Below, piece by piece: positions 8,064 through 16,258 of a stretch of DNA of 64,000 bases. The notes beneath the pieces are model-generated. The model was not told where the DNA came from, did no database searches, and saw only the letters and a program-made list of their open reading frames with translations. Each line of letters starts with the position of its first letter. Position 1 is the first letter of the stretch. Source of the stretch: PALSA-612 sp963846915 (GTDB taxonomy: Bacteria > Actinomycetota > Thermoleophilia > Gaiellales > Gaiellaceae); contig CAWJXV010000004.1 of the NCBI GenBank assembly GCA_963846915.1, forward strand, positions 248,001-312,000, written 5' to 3'. The position numbers were made by a program, and so were the translations under genes.

Positions 8064-8837
8064 TCAGAGTTGGGCGAGCGCCCGCCGGACGAGCACCGGG
8101 AGGGCCTGCTCCCGGTACCAGGCGGACGCGAGCGCGTCGTCGTGGAGGTTGACGTCCTGGAGCGCGGCGGCACCCGCAGCCTCGGGGTCCGCGGCGGCGG
8201 CTTCGGCAGACTGCAGCCTGACGCCCGACGAGCCTGCCCCCGTCGCCGCGAGCCTGATCGTCCCGTCGCCGAGCCGCGCCGCCGAGACGGCGAGCGCCGT
8301 GTACTCGTGCGTGTGCGGGCGGTCGAGCGCGACGAAGGCGCCCGCCGCCGGCTCCTCGTAGCTCACGTCGAGGACGAGCTTGCCGCCGCGGTCGGCCAGG
8401 AAGTCCGCGAGCGGCTCGGTCGTCGTCGCGCCTCCGCTGGCGAATCGCACCTGCGCGTCGACTGCGAGCAGCGCGCCCTGCAGATCGCCGCGCGGCGCCT
8501 CGCCCGTCCCGGCGCAGAGGTTGCCCCCGACGGTCGCCTGCAGGCGGATCTCCAGGTCGGCGATGTTGGCGGCGCACGGGCCGACGGGTGCGGCGAGGTC
8601 GACGAGCTCCTGCAGCGGTGTCATCGAGCCGAGCGTGACCGTGGAGCCGTCCCGCGAAACCTTCGCGAGGCCCGCCCGCGCGAGCAGGACCGTCCTCGAC
8701 GGCCGAACGCGGCCGGCCGAGATGTCCGGCATGACGATCGTGCCGCCGCCGATCACGGTCACCCCGGAGCCGTCCCCGAACGCGAAGACGGCCTCGTCGG
8801 GTGAGGCGGGAAGGACGACGTCGGTGACCGGGGTCAT
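8064..8837 (-). CDS. Molybdenum hydroxylase, FAD-binding subunit
   Basis: A 257-aa CoxM-type subunit that accepts electrons from the 2Fe-2S protein. FAD-binding motifs are visible as VIGGGT near residue 30 (usual AGGxSL position) and QATVGGNLCAG near 105. It is the first gene of the operon: FAD, 2Fe-2S, MoCo-N, MoCo-C. A TAGACT -10 box (complement of 8847-8852) sits 9 nt before the ATG, so the mRNA would have almost no leader. Slightly shorter than typical CoxM (~280 aa) but with both flavin motifs. Confidence 0.9.
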   Translation of the reverse strand: MTPVTDVVLPASPDEAVFAFGDGSGVTVIGGGTIVMPDISAGRVRPSRTVLLARAGLAKVSRDGSTVTLGSMTPLQELVDLAAPVGPCAANIADLEIRLQATVGGNLCAGTGEAPRGDLQGALLAVDAQVRFASGGATTTEPLADFLADRGGKLVLDVSYEEPAAGAFVALDRPHTHEYTALAVSAARLGDGTIRLAATGAGSSGVRLQSAEAAAADPEAAGAAALQDVNLHDDALASAWYREQALPVLVRRALAQL

Positions 8838-8871
8838 CGCGCGCCGAGTCTAACCCAGGGCTGACGGCGGC

Positions 8872-9273
8872 TCAGCCCATCGTGTGGACGTGGACCGGCT
8901 CGATCACGTAGGTGACGCGCTGCTCGCCCGGTGCACGCCAGGGGTACGGCGACTGACCGATGTACTTCTGGGCCAGGTCGTCGATGTCTTTCTCCGCCTG
9001 GTCGCCGGTGACCGTGTCGACGACGCGGCCCTGGATGCTGACCGAGTGGTAGCCGGCGTCGTCGTGCCAGTGCGTGGAGAGCGCAACGCGCGGCTCGCTC
9101 TCCAGGTTGCGGGGCTTCTTCCGCCCGAGTGCGGTGTTGACGATGATCTTGCCATCGCGGGCGTGCGCCCACACGGTCGTCGACTGCGGCGATCCGTCCG
9201 GGTTGATGGTCGCCAGCGCCCAGAACTTCGGCGCCTCGAACGACTCGCGGACGTTGTCGGGGAGCTCAGCCAT
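8872..9273 (-). CDS. PPOX-class flavin/F420-binding protein
   Basis: A 133-aa split-barrel protein of the pyridoxamine-5'-phosphate-oxidase superfamily. It opens with FWALATINPDGSPQSTTVWA, followed by GRKKPRNLESEPRVALS. These are typical of the actinobacterial F420-dependent reductase branch, though FMN- or heme-binding relatives look similar. A clear AAGGAGG ribosome site precedes the ATG. A related protein is encoded at 40261-40686. The biological substrate is unknown. Confidence 0.85.
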   Translation of the reverse strand: MAELPDNVRESFEAPKFWALATINPDGSPQSTTVWAHARDGKIIVNTALGRKKPRNLESEPRVALSTHWHDDAGYHSVSIQGRVVDTVTGDQAEKDIDDLAQKYIGQSPYPWRAPGEQRVTYVIEPVHVHTMG

Positions 9274-9371
9274 GTCGCCTCCTTGTCGCGGGACGGCAAT
9301 TCAATCGCATACGGGGCGCGTCGCGCGGCGACGGCCCTTCTTCCGTGCCCCTGCCCGGGCCGGTGCCCGCT

Positions 9372-9422
9372 GCGCGCGAACTGCGCGGGTCGCGTTACAC
9401 CCGTGTTCAGGGACTGTCCCTC
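9372..9422 (+). repeat. GGGAC-type palindromic repeat, extended copy
   Basis: The core AGGGACTGTCCCT lies at 9409-9421, preceded by a GCGCGAA...GCGCGG half-stem and GCGTTACACCCGTGTTC. It sits 13 nt beyond the stop codon of the GGDEF-EAL gene on the minus strand, in the 161-nt gap (9274-9434) that otherwise shows no gene. Confidence 0.8.
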
Positions 9423-9434
9423 GAACGGAGCTGA

Positions 9435-12020
9435 TCAGGCCGAGTCGACGGCGACCAGGCGGGGCGGGACCGATGCCGGCGTACGCAGGCGGCGCGTCGC
9501 CTGCGCAGCCGCGAGCGCGGGGTCGAAGTAGAAGCCCTGGCCGAGCTGGCAGCCGAGCTGCCGCACGCGTTCGGCCTGCTCGCGCGACTCGATCCCCTCG
9601 GCGACGACCTTGATGCCGAGCGACTTGGCGAGGCCGACGATCGCGCGCGCGACGCGCTCCTCCGACTGGCCGGCGCCGATCCGCTCGACCAGCGGCCGCG
9701 CGATCTTGACGACGTCGAACGGCAGCCGGCAGAGCTGGTCGAGGGACGACCGGCCGCTCCCGAGCTCGTCGAGCGCGAACCGGACGCCGAGCCGGCGGAG
9801 CTCGGTCATCGTCGCCAGGGTCGAGTCCAGGTCGGCCGTGGCCACCTCCTCCGTGACCTCCAGGATCAGGCGGCTCGCGGCGAGCCCGCTCTCGAGCAGT
9901 GCGGCGGCAACGTCGACGCCGAGCCTCGCGCTCTCGAACTCGAGCAGGGACAGGTTGACGCAGACCGACAGCTCACGGGCCGAATCGGGCTCCGTCCGCC
10001 ATTCCCGGGTCTGAATGCACGCAGCGCGGAGCACGACCTGGCCGATCCGTGCCATCAGCTCGGCCTCCTCGGCGGCCACCAGGAAGTCGGCAGCCGCCAC
10101 AGTCTCGGACGTGCCGCGCCGCCAGCGCGCGAGCGCCTCGAACGCGACCGTCGCGCCGGTCCTGAGGTCGACGATCGGCTGGTAGTGGACGTCGATCTGG
10201 TCGCAGTCGAGCGCGTTCTCGAGCGCGGCGCCGAGCTTGCGGCGCGCCTGCGCCGACCCGCGCATGCCCTCGGAGTAGGTGGCATAGCTCGACGAGCCGT
10301 CGCTCTTGGCCGCGTACATCGCCAGATCGGCGTTCGCGAGCAGCTCCTCGACGCCGCTCGCGCCACGAGCGGCCGCGATGCCGATGCTGAGCCGGACGGA
10401 GAGCCGCCGGCCCTGGATCGAGAACGGGTTGTGGACGGCTGCAACCAGGCGTCGTGCGACGTCCTCGGAGACCTCCGGGCCGCCGGACTCGATCAGGACG
10501 GCGAACTCGTCGCCGCCGAGCCGCGCCGGCAGCTCCTCGGGACGGACGTTGCTGCGCAGGCGCTCGGCGAAGGCGACGAGCAGCTCGTCGCCGGCCGCGT
10601 GCCCGAGATCGTCGTTGATCGCCTTGAAGCCGTCCAGGTCGATGAAGAGCACGACCGGCTCGGAGCCGTCGGCGGCTGCCCGCAGGAAGGCTTCCTCGAC
10701 GCGCGCGTGGAAGAGGCGCCGATTCGGCAGGCTCGTGAGAGCGTCGTGGAGCGCCTGGTGGCGGAGCTTCGTCTCGAGATCGGTGAGCTTGGCGAGCGAC
10801 TGCTCGAGCTGCTCGTTCTCGAGCAGGAGCGCGGCGTGGCCCGCGAAGGTGCTGAGGAGCTTCTCGTCCTCCTGTCCGAACGTCGACACCTCGTCGGCGC
10901 GGTCGCCGACGAGCAGGATGCCGAGGAGCCCATTCTCTCCCACGAGGGTGGTCAGGATCGCCTCCTTGAGGCCGCGCTCGGCCAGGTAGGGGTCGAGGCC
11001 GACAAGTCGCCGATCCCGCGCTATCGTGACGAGCCCGCCGCTCGCCTCGAGCGCGTCGAGCGCACCACGCTCCGCGACAGACAAGTCGGCGGGCTCGAGC
11101 AGCGCCTCGCCGTGTGCCCCCACCGAGCTGCGGAGTGGCCGCTCACGCGGATCGAGTGGCAGCATCAGGAGCTCTGCGTACTCGGCGCGGAGCAGTCGCC
11201 GCGCGGAGCCAAGCAACTGGCGGACGCCGGTGTCGAGTTCCGACGTTTCCTCGCGGCGCAGAATCGAGTCGTAGAGCGACTGGACGTGGTCATGGCGACG
11301 GCTTTGCACTCCGTGGGCGCGCAGAGCGAGGGCACAGGCGGCAGTGGGCAGCAGCAGCAAGACGACTGCGGCGGGACTGGTTCCGGCCAGGGTCGCTGCG
11401 GCCAGCGCCAGGCTGGCGGCGGTCAACGTGCCTAGGAAGGAGAGGGCTGCCGTCGCTGTCACGCGCTCGATGGTCGGACGTTCCTCCGCCAGCGACATCG
11501 CAGCGGCGACCAGGACGACACCGATCACGGCTGCCAGCGAGGCTGCAGCAAGCGCGCCCAGCCAACCCACCGGCCCTAGCGGGTCGTGGTGCACGACGAG
11601 TGTCCGGAAGGTGGCGGCCGCGAGCGCCGTTCCCAGTGCGCTCTGGGCGAGGTTGAAGACGATCTTGAGCGGACGCTGGCGCCGGTAGAAAACGAGCGCC
11701 ACCGCCATCCCGGCGAGCTGAGCGGTGACGAGACCCAGCGGCGATACCGCGAAGAGGCCGAGCACGAGCGGCAGCTCGCTCAGCGACATCGTATGCGTCT
11801 CGCGGCGAAGGTGGACGTGCACCACGGCGCACTCGGCGAGGAAGAAGCCCGTGGCGAGGGCCCACCAGGGGATCGCCAGTTGGTGGAGGGGCGGCGGCAG
11901 GTCGTGGGCCGCCAGGAGGACGAACGCGGCGGCCGCGGCGATGGCGCCGGAGAGCACCCAGATCGGGGCCGCGCGCGCGCGGGGAGGAGGACCGTCGGTG
12001 GAGGGGAGTGACGCCGTCAT
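9435..12020 (-). CDS. Membrane GAF-GGDEF-EAL signalling protein with an altered EAL site
   Basis: An 861-aa protein expected to act in cyclic-di-GMP signalling at the membrane. It has about seven hydrophobic segments (roughly 12-245), a GAF-like domain (~265-415), a GGDEF domain with an intact GGDEF motif near 502, and an EAL domain starting at FEALARW near 627. In the EAL domain the loop-6 motif reads ALDELGSG instead of the usual DDFGTG, and the later motif reads VKIAR instead of KIDR. Two metal/catalytic Asp positions are therefore changed (to Glu and Ala). Diguanylate cyclase activity is plausible; phosphodiesterase activity is doubtful. I chose ATG 12020 because the upstream frame runs back over the protease repeat tail. 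Confidence 0.88.
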   Translation of the reverse strand: MTASLPSTDGPPPRARAAPIWVLSGAIAAAAAFVLLAAHDLPPPLHQLAIPWWALATGFFLAECAVVHVHLRRETHTMSLSELPLVLGLFAVSPLGLVTAQLAGMAVALVFYRRQRPLKIVFNLAQSALGTALAAATFRTLVVHHDPLGPVGWLGALAAASLAAVIGVVLVAAAMSLAEERPTIERVTATAALSFLGTLTAASLALAAATLAGTSPAAVVLLLLPTAACALALRAHGVQSRRHDHVQSLYDSILRREETSELDTGVRQLLGSARRLLRAEYAELLMLPLDPRERPLRSSVGAHGEALLEPADLSVAERGALDALEASGGLVTIARDRRLVGLDPYLAERGLKEAILTTLVGENGLLGILLVGDRADEVSTFGQEDEKLLSTFAGHAALLLENEQLEQSLAKLTDLETKLRHQALHDALTSLPNRRLFHARVEEAFLRAAADGSEPVVLFIDLDGFKAINDDLGHAAGDELLVAFAERLRSNVRPEELPARLGGDEFAVLIESGGPEVSEDVARRLVAAVHNPFSIQGRRLSVRLSIGIAAARGASGVEELLANADLAMYAAKSDGSSSYATYSEGMRGSAQARRKLGAALENALDCDQIDVHYQPIVDLRTGATVAFEALARWRRGTSETVAAADFLVAAEEAELMARIGQVVLRAACIQTREWRTEPDSARELSVCVNLSLLEFESARLGVDVAAALLESGLAASRLILEVTEEVATADLDSTLATMTELRRLGVRFALDELGSGRSSLDQLCRLPFDVVKIARPLVERIGAGQSEERVARAIVGLAKSLGIKVVAEGIESREQAERVRQLGCQLGQGFYFDPALAAAQATRRLRTPASVPPRLVAVDSA

Positions 12021-12045
12021 TTGCCGCAGTGCGAAGCCGGACCTC

Positions 12046-13782
12046 CTAGCCCCAAACCGCGCCGGCCCAGTTTCCGTCTGACCAGGAGCTCCCGGACCAG
12101 GAGTTGCCGGACCAGACGCTCGACGACCACGAGTTCCCCGACCAGGAGTTGCCGGACCAGACGCTCGACGACCACGAGTTCCCCGACCAGGAGTTGCCGC
12201 TCCAGCCCTCGCCACTCCAGCTGTTGCCGTTCCAGACCCCTCCCGACCACGAGTTGCCCGTGGCCTCGGCGGCCGCGAGAGCCGTCGTGTCCACCGGCGC
12301 CCCGAAGATGTCCTGATCGCCGCTCAGCACCACGCCGTCGCGCGCAATGTGATTCGAGCCGCGAGAACCCTCGAGGGAGCCTGTTCCCGACGAGGACGCC
12401 CATGTTTGCATCGAGCTCGGCAGTGGGGATGCGAGGGCGGGTCCCAGCTGAAGTTCGCCCGCACCGACGGCTTGTGACTTGCCCTTGATCGGATAGGCGA
12501 ACGTCGTGAGCAGCTTCTTGACCTGGTCGGGCGTTGCATCGGGGTACTTCTCCAGGATCAGCGCTGCGGCGCCCGAGACGATCGCGGCCGACTGGGACGT
12601 GCCGCTGCCGCGGAAGTAGCGGCCGTTGATCAGGCCCTCCGGGTGGTTGGCGTCGATGAAGGAGTTCGCGACCCGCAATCCCTGGATATGGACGCCCGGC
12701 GCGACCAGGTCGACGCCGCGGGTGGCTCCTCGCTTGGGCCAGGGTGAGAACGCCGGCAGCACGTCGTCTGCGAGGCTGGGCGTCCCCAGGGAGTCTGACG
12801 AGCCTACGGCAACGACGTAGCGGTCGAGGGCCGGGTCGCCGAGCGCGGGCGCGCTGTTCATGTGGCTCTGGAAGCCGTAGTTCCCGCCCGCGGCGACGAC
12901 GACGAGCCCCTGCTTCCAGGCTTGCTCGGCAGCGTAGGCAAGTGGGTCGATGCCTGCGTCCTGGACTGCGTCGGTCGCATAGGAGAGGTTGATGATCCGG
13001 ATGTCCAGGCCGTCGTCGGTCCGATGCTGGACGATCCAGTCGATGGCTGCGATCACCTCGGAGACGTCCGTGCCGCCGTCGGCCGTCGCCACTTTGAGCG
13101 AGACGATGCGGGCGTCCGGCGCCATCCCCAGGTAGGTCCCTGCGGGAGCGTCGCTACTCGGCTCGCCCCCACGTCCTGCGATCAGGCCGGCCATGAACGT
13201 CCCGTGGCCGTAGGTGTCGAGGTAGCGGAGGTTCGATGCCTGCGACTCCAGTGAGAGGTCGGGGCCGTCGACGATCTTGCCTGCACCATCGAGTCCTTCC
13301 ACGGGGGCGACGCCGGAGTCGACCATCGCGACATCGACGCCCGCTCCCGTGTAGCCGGCGCTCCACCAGGAGCGGGCCCCGGTCAGCTGTGTGATCGAAG
13401 CCATCGAGTAGATGTCCGAGGCGGGGTCGTAATCGGCGGAGTAGCTCGAGCTCTGCGGCGCGAGCCTGGTGTTCGGCGTGACCGAGAGCACGGCGCCGCT
13501 CGAGCGGAGCGCGCCGAGCGCGTTCGCCGGGAGCGTGGCCGAGAAGCCGCCGATGATCTGGAGGCGGGCGCGGACCGAGCCGCCGAGCCTCCGGACGAGT
13601 GCTTCGGCACCGGCCTCGCTGCCGGGCCGGGCGCGGACGATCACGCCGTCGGCTGCCGCGCTCGCCCGCGTGGAGCCGGAGCCGGCGACGGACGCCGCCA
13701 GCCCGGCGCCGGCGATCGCACCGGCGAGGACGAGGAGCGCTGCCCGACGGAGTGCCGGGCTAGACGGGTGTGGGAAGGTCAT
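12046..13782 (-). CDS. Secreted S8 (subtilisin-like) serine peptidase with Trp-pentad tail
   Basis: A 578-aa exported protease. A signal peptide (RRAALLVLAGAIAGAGLAAS) leads into an inhibitor-I9-like propeptide (~45-105). The catalytic triad is Asp in VAMVDSGV (~153), His in DTYGHGTFMAG (~191) and Ser in GSGTSQSAA (~393). The C-terminus (~510-578) is a repeat of W-x4 units: 14 tryptophans spaced exactly five residues apart, with Ser, Gly and Asn between. Such a tail suggests a cell-wall or extracellular-matrix binding strand. It ends 25 nt before the GGDEF-EAL gene starts on the same strand. Confidence 0.92.
   Translation of the reverse strand: MTFPHPSSPALRRAALLVLAGAIAGAGLAASVAGSGSTRASAAADGVIVRARPGSEAGAEALVRRLGGSVRARLQIIGGFSATLPANALGALRSSGAVLSVTPNTRLAPQSSSYSADYDPASDIYSMASITQLTGARSWWSAGYTGAGVDVAMVDSGVAPVEGLDGAGKIVDGPDLSLESQASNLRYLDTYGHGTFMAGLIAGRGGEPSSDAPAGTYLGMAPDARIVSLKVATADGGTDVSEVIAAIDWIVQHRTDDGLDIRIINLSYATDAVQDAGIDPLAYAAEQAWKQGLVVVAAGGNYGFQSHMNSAPALGDPALDRYVVAVGSSDSLGTPSLADDVLPAFSPWPKRGATRGVDLVAPGVHIQGLRVANSFIDANHPEGLINGRYFRGSGTSQSAAIVSGAAALILEKYPDATPDQVKKLLTTFAYPIKGKSQAVGAGELQLGPALASPLPSSMQTWASSSGTGSLEGSRGSNHIARDGVVLSGDQDIFGAPVDTTALAAAEATGNSWSGGVWNGNSWSGEGWSGNSWSGNSWSSSVWSGNSWSGNSWSSSVWSGNSWSGSSWSDGNWAGAVWG
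12092..12200. repeat. 45-bp tandem repeat inside the protease tail
   Basis: Two nearly identical 45-bp units plus part of a third encode the repeated Trp pentads. Unit boundaries fall at GACCAGGAGTTGCCGGACCA. Slippage here would change the tail in steps of 15 residues. Confidence 0.75.
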
Positions 13783-13947
13783 CCGCAGTGGTTTCCGATC
13801 GAGATCACGGGCTCGGGGTGACGACTCGGTGATCGTGTGTCGTCTGGATTCAGCATTTGACGGTTACGGGTTCGTTGCCATCCCCCGTCGGAGTGACGCT
13901 TCAAGCTTTCCCCCGTGCGAGGGACGCCCGCGCCTAGACTGCAACTC
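13783..13947. promoter_or_regulatory. Divergent intergenic region with the -10 box of the maturation operon
   Basis: A 165-bp gap between divergent protease and MoxR genes. TAGACT at 13935-13940 stands 7 nt before the chosen GTG start of MoxR. The middle of the gap (around 13850-13875) is noticeably A+T richer than the surroundings. No further gene is seen. Confidence 0.5.
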
Positions 13948-14826
13948 GTGGAGCTCGAGTCGATCGACGCGCTGGAAACCGCGCTCGCGGATGCCGACTA
14001 CCTGCCCGATCGCGGCCTCGCGACGGCGCTCTTCCTCTCGCTGCGCCTCGAGAAGCCCGTGCTGCTCGAAGGCGAGGCAGGCGTGGGGAAGACCGAGGCC
14101 GCGAAGGCGCTCTCCCGCGTCCTCGGCTCGCGGCTGATCAGGCTCCAGTGCTACGAGGGCCTCGACGTCGCCCATGCCGTCTACGAGTGGAACTACTCGC
14201 GCCAGCTCCTGCACATCCGCGCGGCGCAGGAGGGCACGGTCAGCGAGGAGGAGCTATTCGGGCCGGAGTTCCTGATCCGGCGGCCGCTGCTCGAGGCGGT
14301 CGAGAGCCCGGAGCAGGTCGTGCTGCTGATCGACGAGATCGATCGCGCCGACGAGGAGTTCGAGGCGTTCCTGCTCGAGGTGCTCTCCGACTTCCAGATC
14401 ACCATCCCGGAGATCGGGACGATCAGCGCCGCCGAGCACAAGCCCGCAGTCGTGCTGACGTCGAACCGGACCCGCGAGCTCCACGACGCGCTCAAGCGCC
14501 GCTGCCTGTACCACTGGATCGGGCACCCGGCGCTCGAGCGGGAGATCGAGATCGTCAAGGTACGCGTCCCGGACGTCCCGGCCCGGCTCGCCGCGCAGGC
14601 GGCCGCATTCGTCCGCGGACTGCGCCGCCTCGACCTGGCCAAGCCGCCGGGTGTGGCCGAGACGATCGACTGGGCGCGGGCGCTGACGGCGCTGGGCCAT
14701 CAGGAGCTCGACGCCGAGGTGGTCGAGCAGACGCTTGGCTCGGTGCTCAAGTACCACGAGGACCTGCTCGCCGTCCGCGACGTCGCGCTCCAGGAGCTCG
14801 TCGAGGAGGCGAGGGCGGCACGCTGA
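13948..14826 (+). CDS. MoxR-family AAA+ ATPase (CoxD-like)
   Basis: A 292-aa AAA+ ATPase. Walker A is GEAGVGKTE (~35-43), Walker B is LLIDEIDRAD, and the sensor segment is VLTSNRTREL. MoxR ATPases act with VWA proteins in metal-centre insertion; CoxD/CoxE is the known pair for CO dehydrogenase. Here the VWA gene follows with a shared base (TGATG), then XdhC-type genes, so the group probably matures one or both Mo-hydroxylases of this window. I prefer GTG 13948 over the in-frame upstream start at 13915 because TAGACT lies 7 nt upstream and no ribosome site exists, pointing to a leaderless mRNA. Confidence 0.9.
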   Translation: MELESIDALETALADADYLPDRGLATALFLSLRLEKPVLLEGEAGVGKTEAAKALSRVLGSRLIRLQCYEGLDVAHAVYEWNYSRQLLHIRAAQEGTVSEEELFGPEFLIRRPLLEAVESPEQVVLLIDEIDRADEEFEAFLLEVLSDFQITIPEIGTISAAEHKPAVVLTSNRTRELHDALKRRCLYHWIGHPALEREIEIVKVRVPDVPARLAAQAAAFVRGLRRLDLAKPPGVAETIDWARALTALGHQELDAEVVEQTLGSVLKYHEDLLAVRDVALQELVEEARAAR

Positions 14827-15947
14827 TGGCGGACGCGGTCGTCCGTCACGTCGTCACGTTCGGACGCGTCCTGCGCGAGGCCGGGCTCGAGGTCGGGCCC
14901 GGACGACTCGCGGACGCGCTCTCGGGGCTCGACACCGTCGAGCTGGCCAGGCAGGACGACGTCTACTGGACGCTACGGCAGACGCTGGTCGCCCGCCACG
15001 ACGACCTCGACGCGTTCGACCGTGCCTTCCGCGCCTGGTTCCTGCGCGCGCCGACGGCGCCGCTGCACCGCGAGTCGGGCGGCGAGACGGTGCGCCTCGT
15101 CCGGCGCGCATCCGAGGACAAGCCGGGGTCGGGCGAGGGCGGCGACGGCGAGAAGCAGACGCTGGGCTACAGCCCGAACGAGCTGTTGCGCGAGAAGGAC
15201 TTCGCCACGCTCTCGACCGAGGAGTTCGCGCTCGTCTCGAAGCTGATGGCCGAGCTCGCCGCCGCCCGGCCGCGGCGCCGCTCGCGCCGGCTTCGGCGTG
15301 ACAACCAGGGGCGACAGCTCGACATGCGCCGGCTCGTACGCGCCTCGCTGGCCACGGGCGGCGACGCGGCCGAGCGCGCGTTCCGCGACCGGGTCCACGT
15401 CCCTCGCAAGCTGATCGTCATCTGCGACGTGTCCGGGTCGATGGAGGCGTACTCGCGGGCGCTCGTCCTCTTCCTGCACGCGCTCGTCGGCACCGGGCGC
15501 GGCGTCGAGGCGTTCGCCTTCGGGACGCGCCTGACCCGGCTGACGCCCGATCTCGAGGGCCGCGACCCCGAGCGCGCGCTGGCGGAGGCGGCAAAGCGCG
15601 TCGTCGACTGGTCGGGCGGGACGAGGATCGGCGCCTCGCTGAAGGCGTTCAACGACGAGTGGGGGCGACGGGCGCTGACCCGCGGCGCCGTCGTGATCGT
15701 CGTCTCGGACGGCTGGGAGCGCGAGGACGCGTCGCTCGTCGGCTCGGAGATGGCTCGGCTGGCGCGGCAGGCCTACGCCGTCGTCTGGGTCAACCCGCTC
15801 AAGGGCCACCCCGACTACCAGCCGCTGGCAGCGGGAATGCGGGCAGCATTACCGTCGATCGATCGTTTTCTCCCCGGACACAACCTGGCGAGCCTGGAAG
15901 AGCTCGCCGCGATCCTGAGCGGTATCGAGAGGAGGCATGCAGCGTGA
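14826..15947 (+). CDS. VWA-domain protein (CoxE-like)
   Basis: A 373-aa partner of the MoxR ATPase. The first ~200 residues form the usual CoxE N-terminal region with an arginine-rich stretch (RPRRRSRRLRR). The von Willebrand factor A domain follows, with the MIDAS motif DVSGSM (~200) and later GGTRIG and VVSDGW metal-site elements. It probably binds the immature hydroxylase while MoxR supplies ATP-driven remodelling. Its ATG shares one base with the MoxR stop, and its own TGA overlaps the next start by 4 nt. Confidence 0.9.
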   Translation: MADAVVRHVVTFGRVLREAGLEVGPGRLADALSGLDTVELARQDDVYWTLRQTLVARHDDLDAFDRAFRAWFLRAPTAPLHRESGGETVRLVRRASEDKPGSGEGGDGEKQTLGYSPNELLREKDFATLSTEEFALVSKLMAELAAARPRRRSRRLRRDNQGRQLDMRRLVRASLATGGDAAERAFRDRVHVPRKLIVICDVSGSMEAYSRALVLFLHALVGTGRGVEAFAFGTRLTRLTPDLEGRDPERALAEAAKRVVDWSGGTRIGASLKAFNDEWGRRALTRGAVVIVVSDGWEREDASLVGSEMARLARQAYAVVWVNPLKGHPDYQPLAAGMRAALPSIDRFLPGHNLASLEELAAILSGIERRHAA

Positions 15948-16258
15948 AGGAGATCCTGGACGACGTCGAGCGCTGGCGCTCGGAGGGCAAGCAGGTGGCG
16001 ATCGCGACCGTGGTCGCGACGCGGCGCTCTGCTCCGCGCCCCGTAGGGTCGAAGCTGGCCGTCTCGGACGCGGGCGAGCTGGCCGGCTCCGTCTCCGGCG
16101 GCTGCGTCGAGTCGGACGTCTACGAGTGCGCCCGCAAGGTGCTGGAGACGGGCGAGCCGCAGCTCCTCTCGTACGGCATCTCGGACGAGGAGGGCTGGGC
16201 GGTCGGCCTGCCCTGCGGCGGAGAGATCGACGTCTTCGTCGAGAAGCTGGACGAGTGA
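15944..16258 (+). CDS. XdhC/CoxI N-terminal-domain protein
   Basis: A 104-aa stand-alone XdhC_CoxI domain (SGGCVESDVYE, GLPCGGEIDVFVE). In classical XdhC, which binds and sulfurates the Mo cofactor before insertion, this domain is joined to a C-terminal Rossmann domain. Here the Rossmann half is encoded at 17275-18024, two genes on. GTG 15944 overlaps the VWA stop, and its TGA overlaps the O-methyltransferase start (GTGA), so all are coupled. The two cysteines noted for cofactor binding in this family are present. Confidence 0.88.
   Translation: MKEILDDVERWRSEGKQVAIATVVATRRSAPRPVGSKLAVSDAGELAGSVSGGCVESDVYECARKVLETGEPQLLSYGISDEEGWAVGLPCGGEIDVFVEKLDE

Noticed and set aside
12021..12215. N-terminal extension of the GGDEF-EAL protein
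   Set aside because: The extra 65 residues are the protease repeat tail read in another frame. ATG 12020 gives a normal membrane start.
15659..15943. Longer form of the XdhC_CoxI protein
   Set aside because: The upstream frame overlaps the VWA gene and is arginine-rich shadow. GTG 15944 gives the usual GTGA overlap and the normal domain start.
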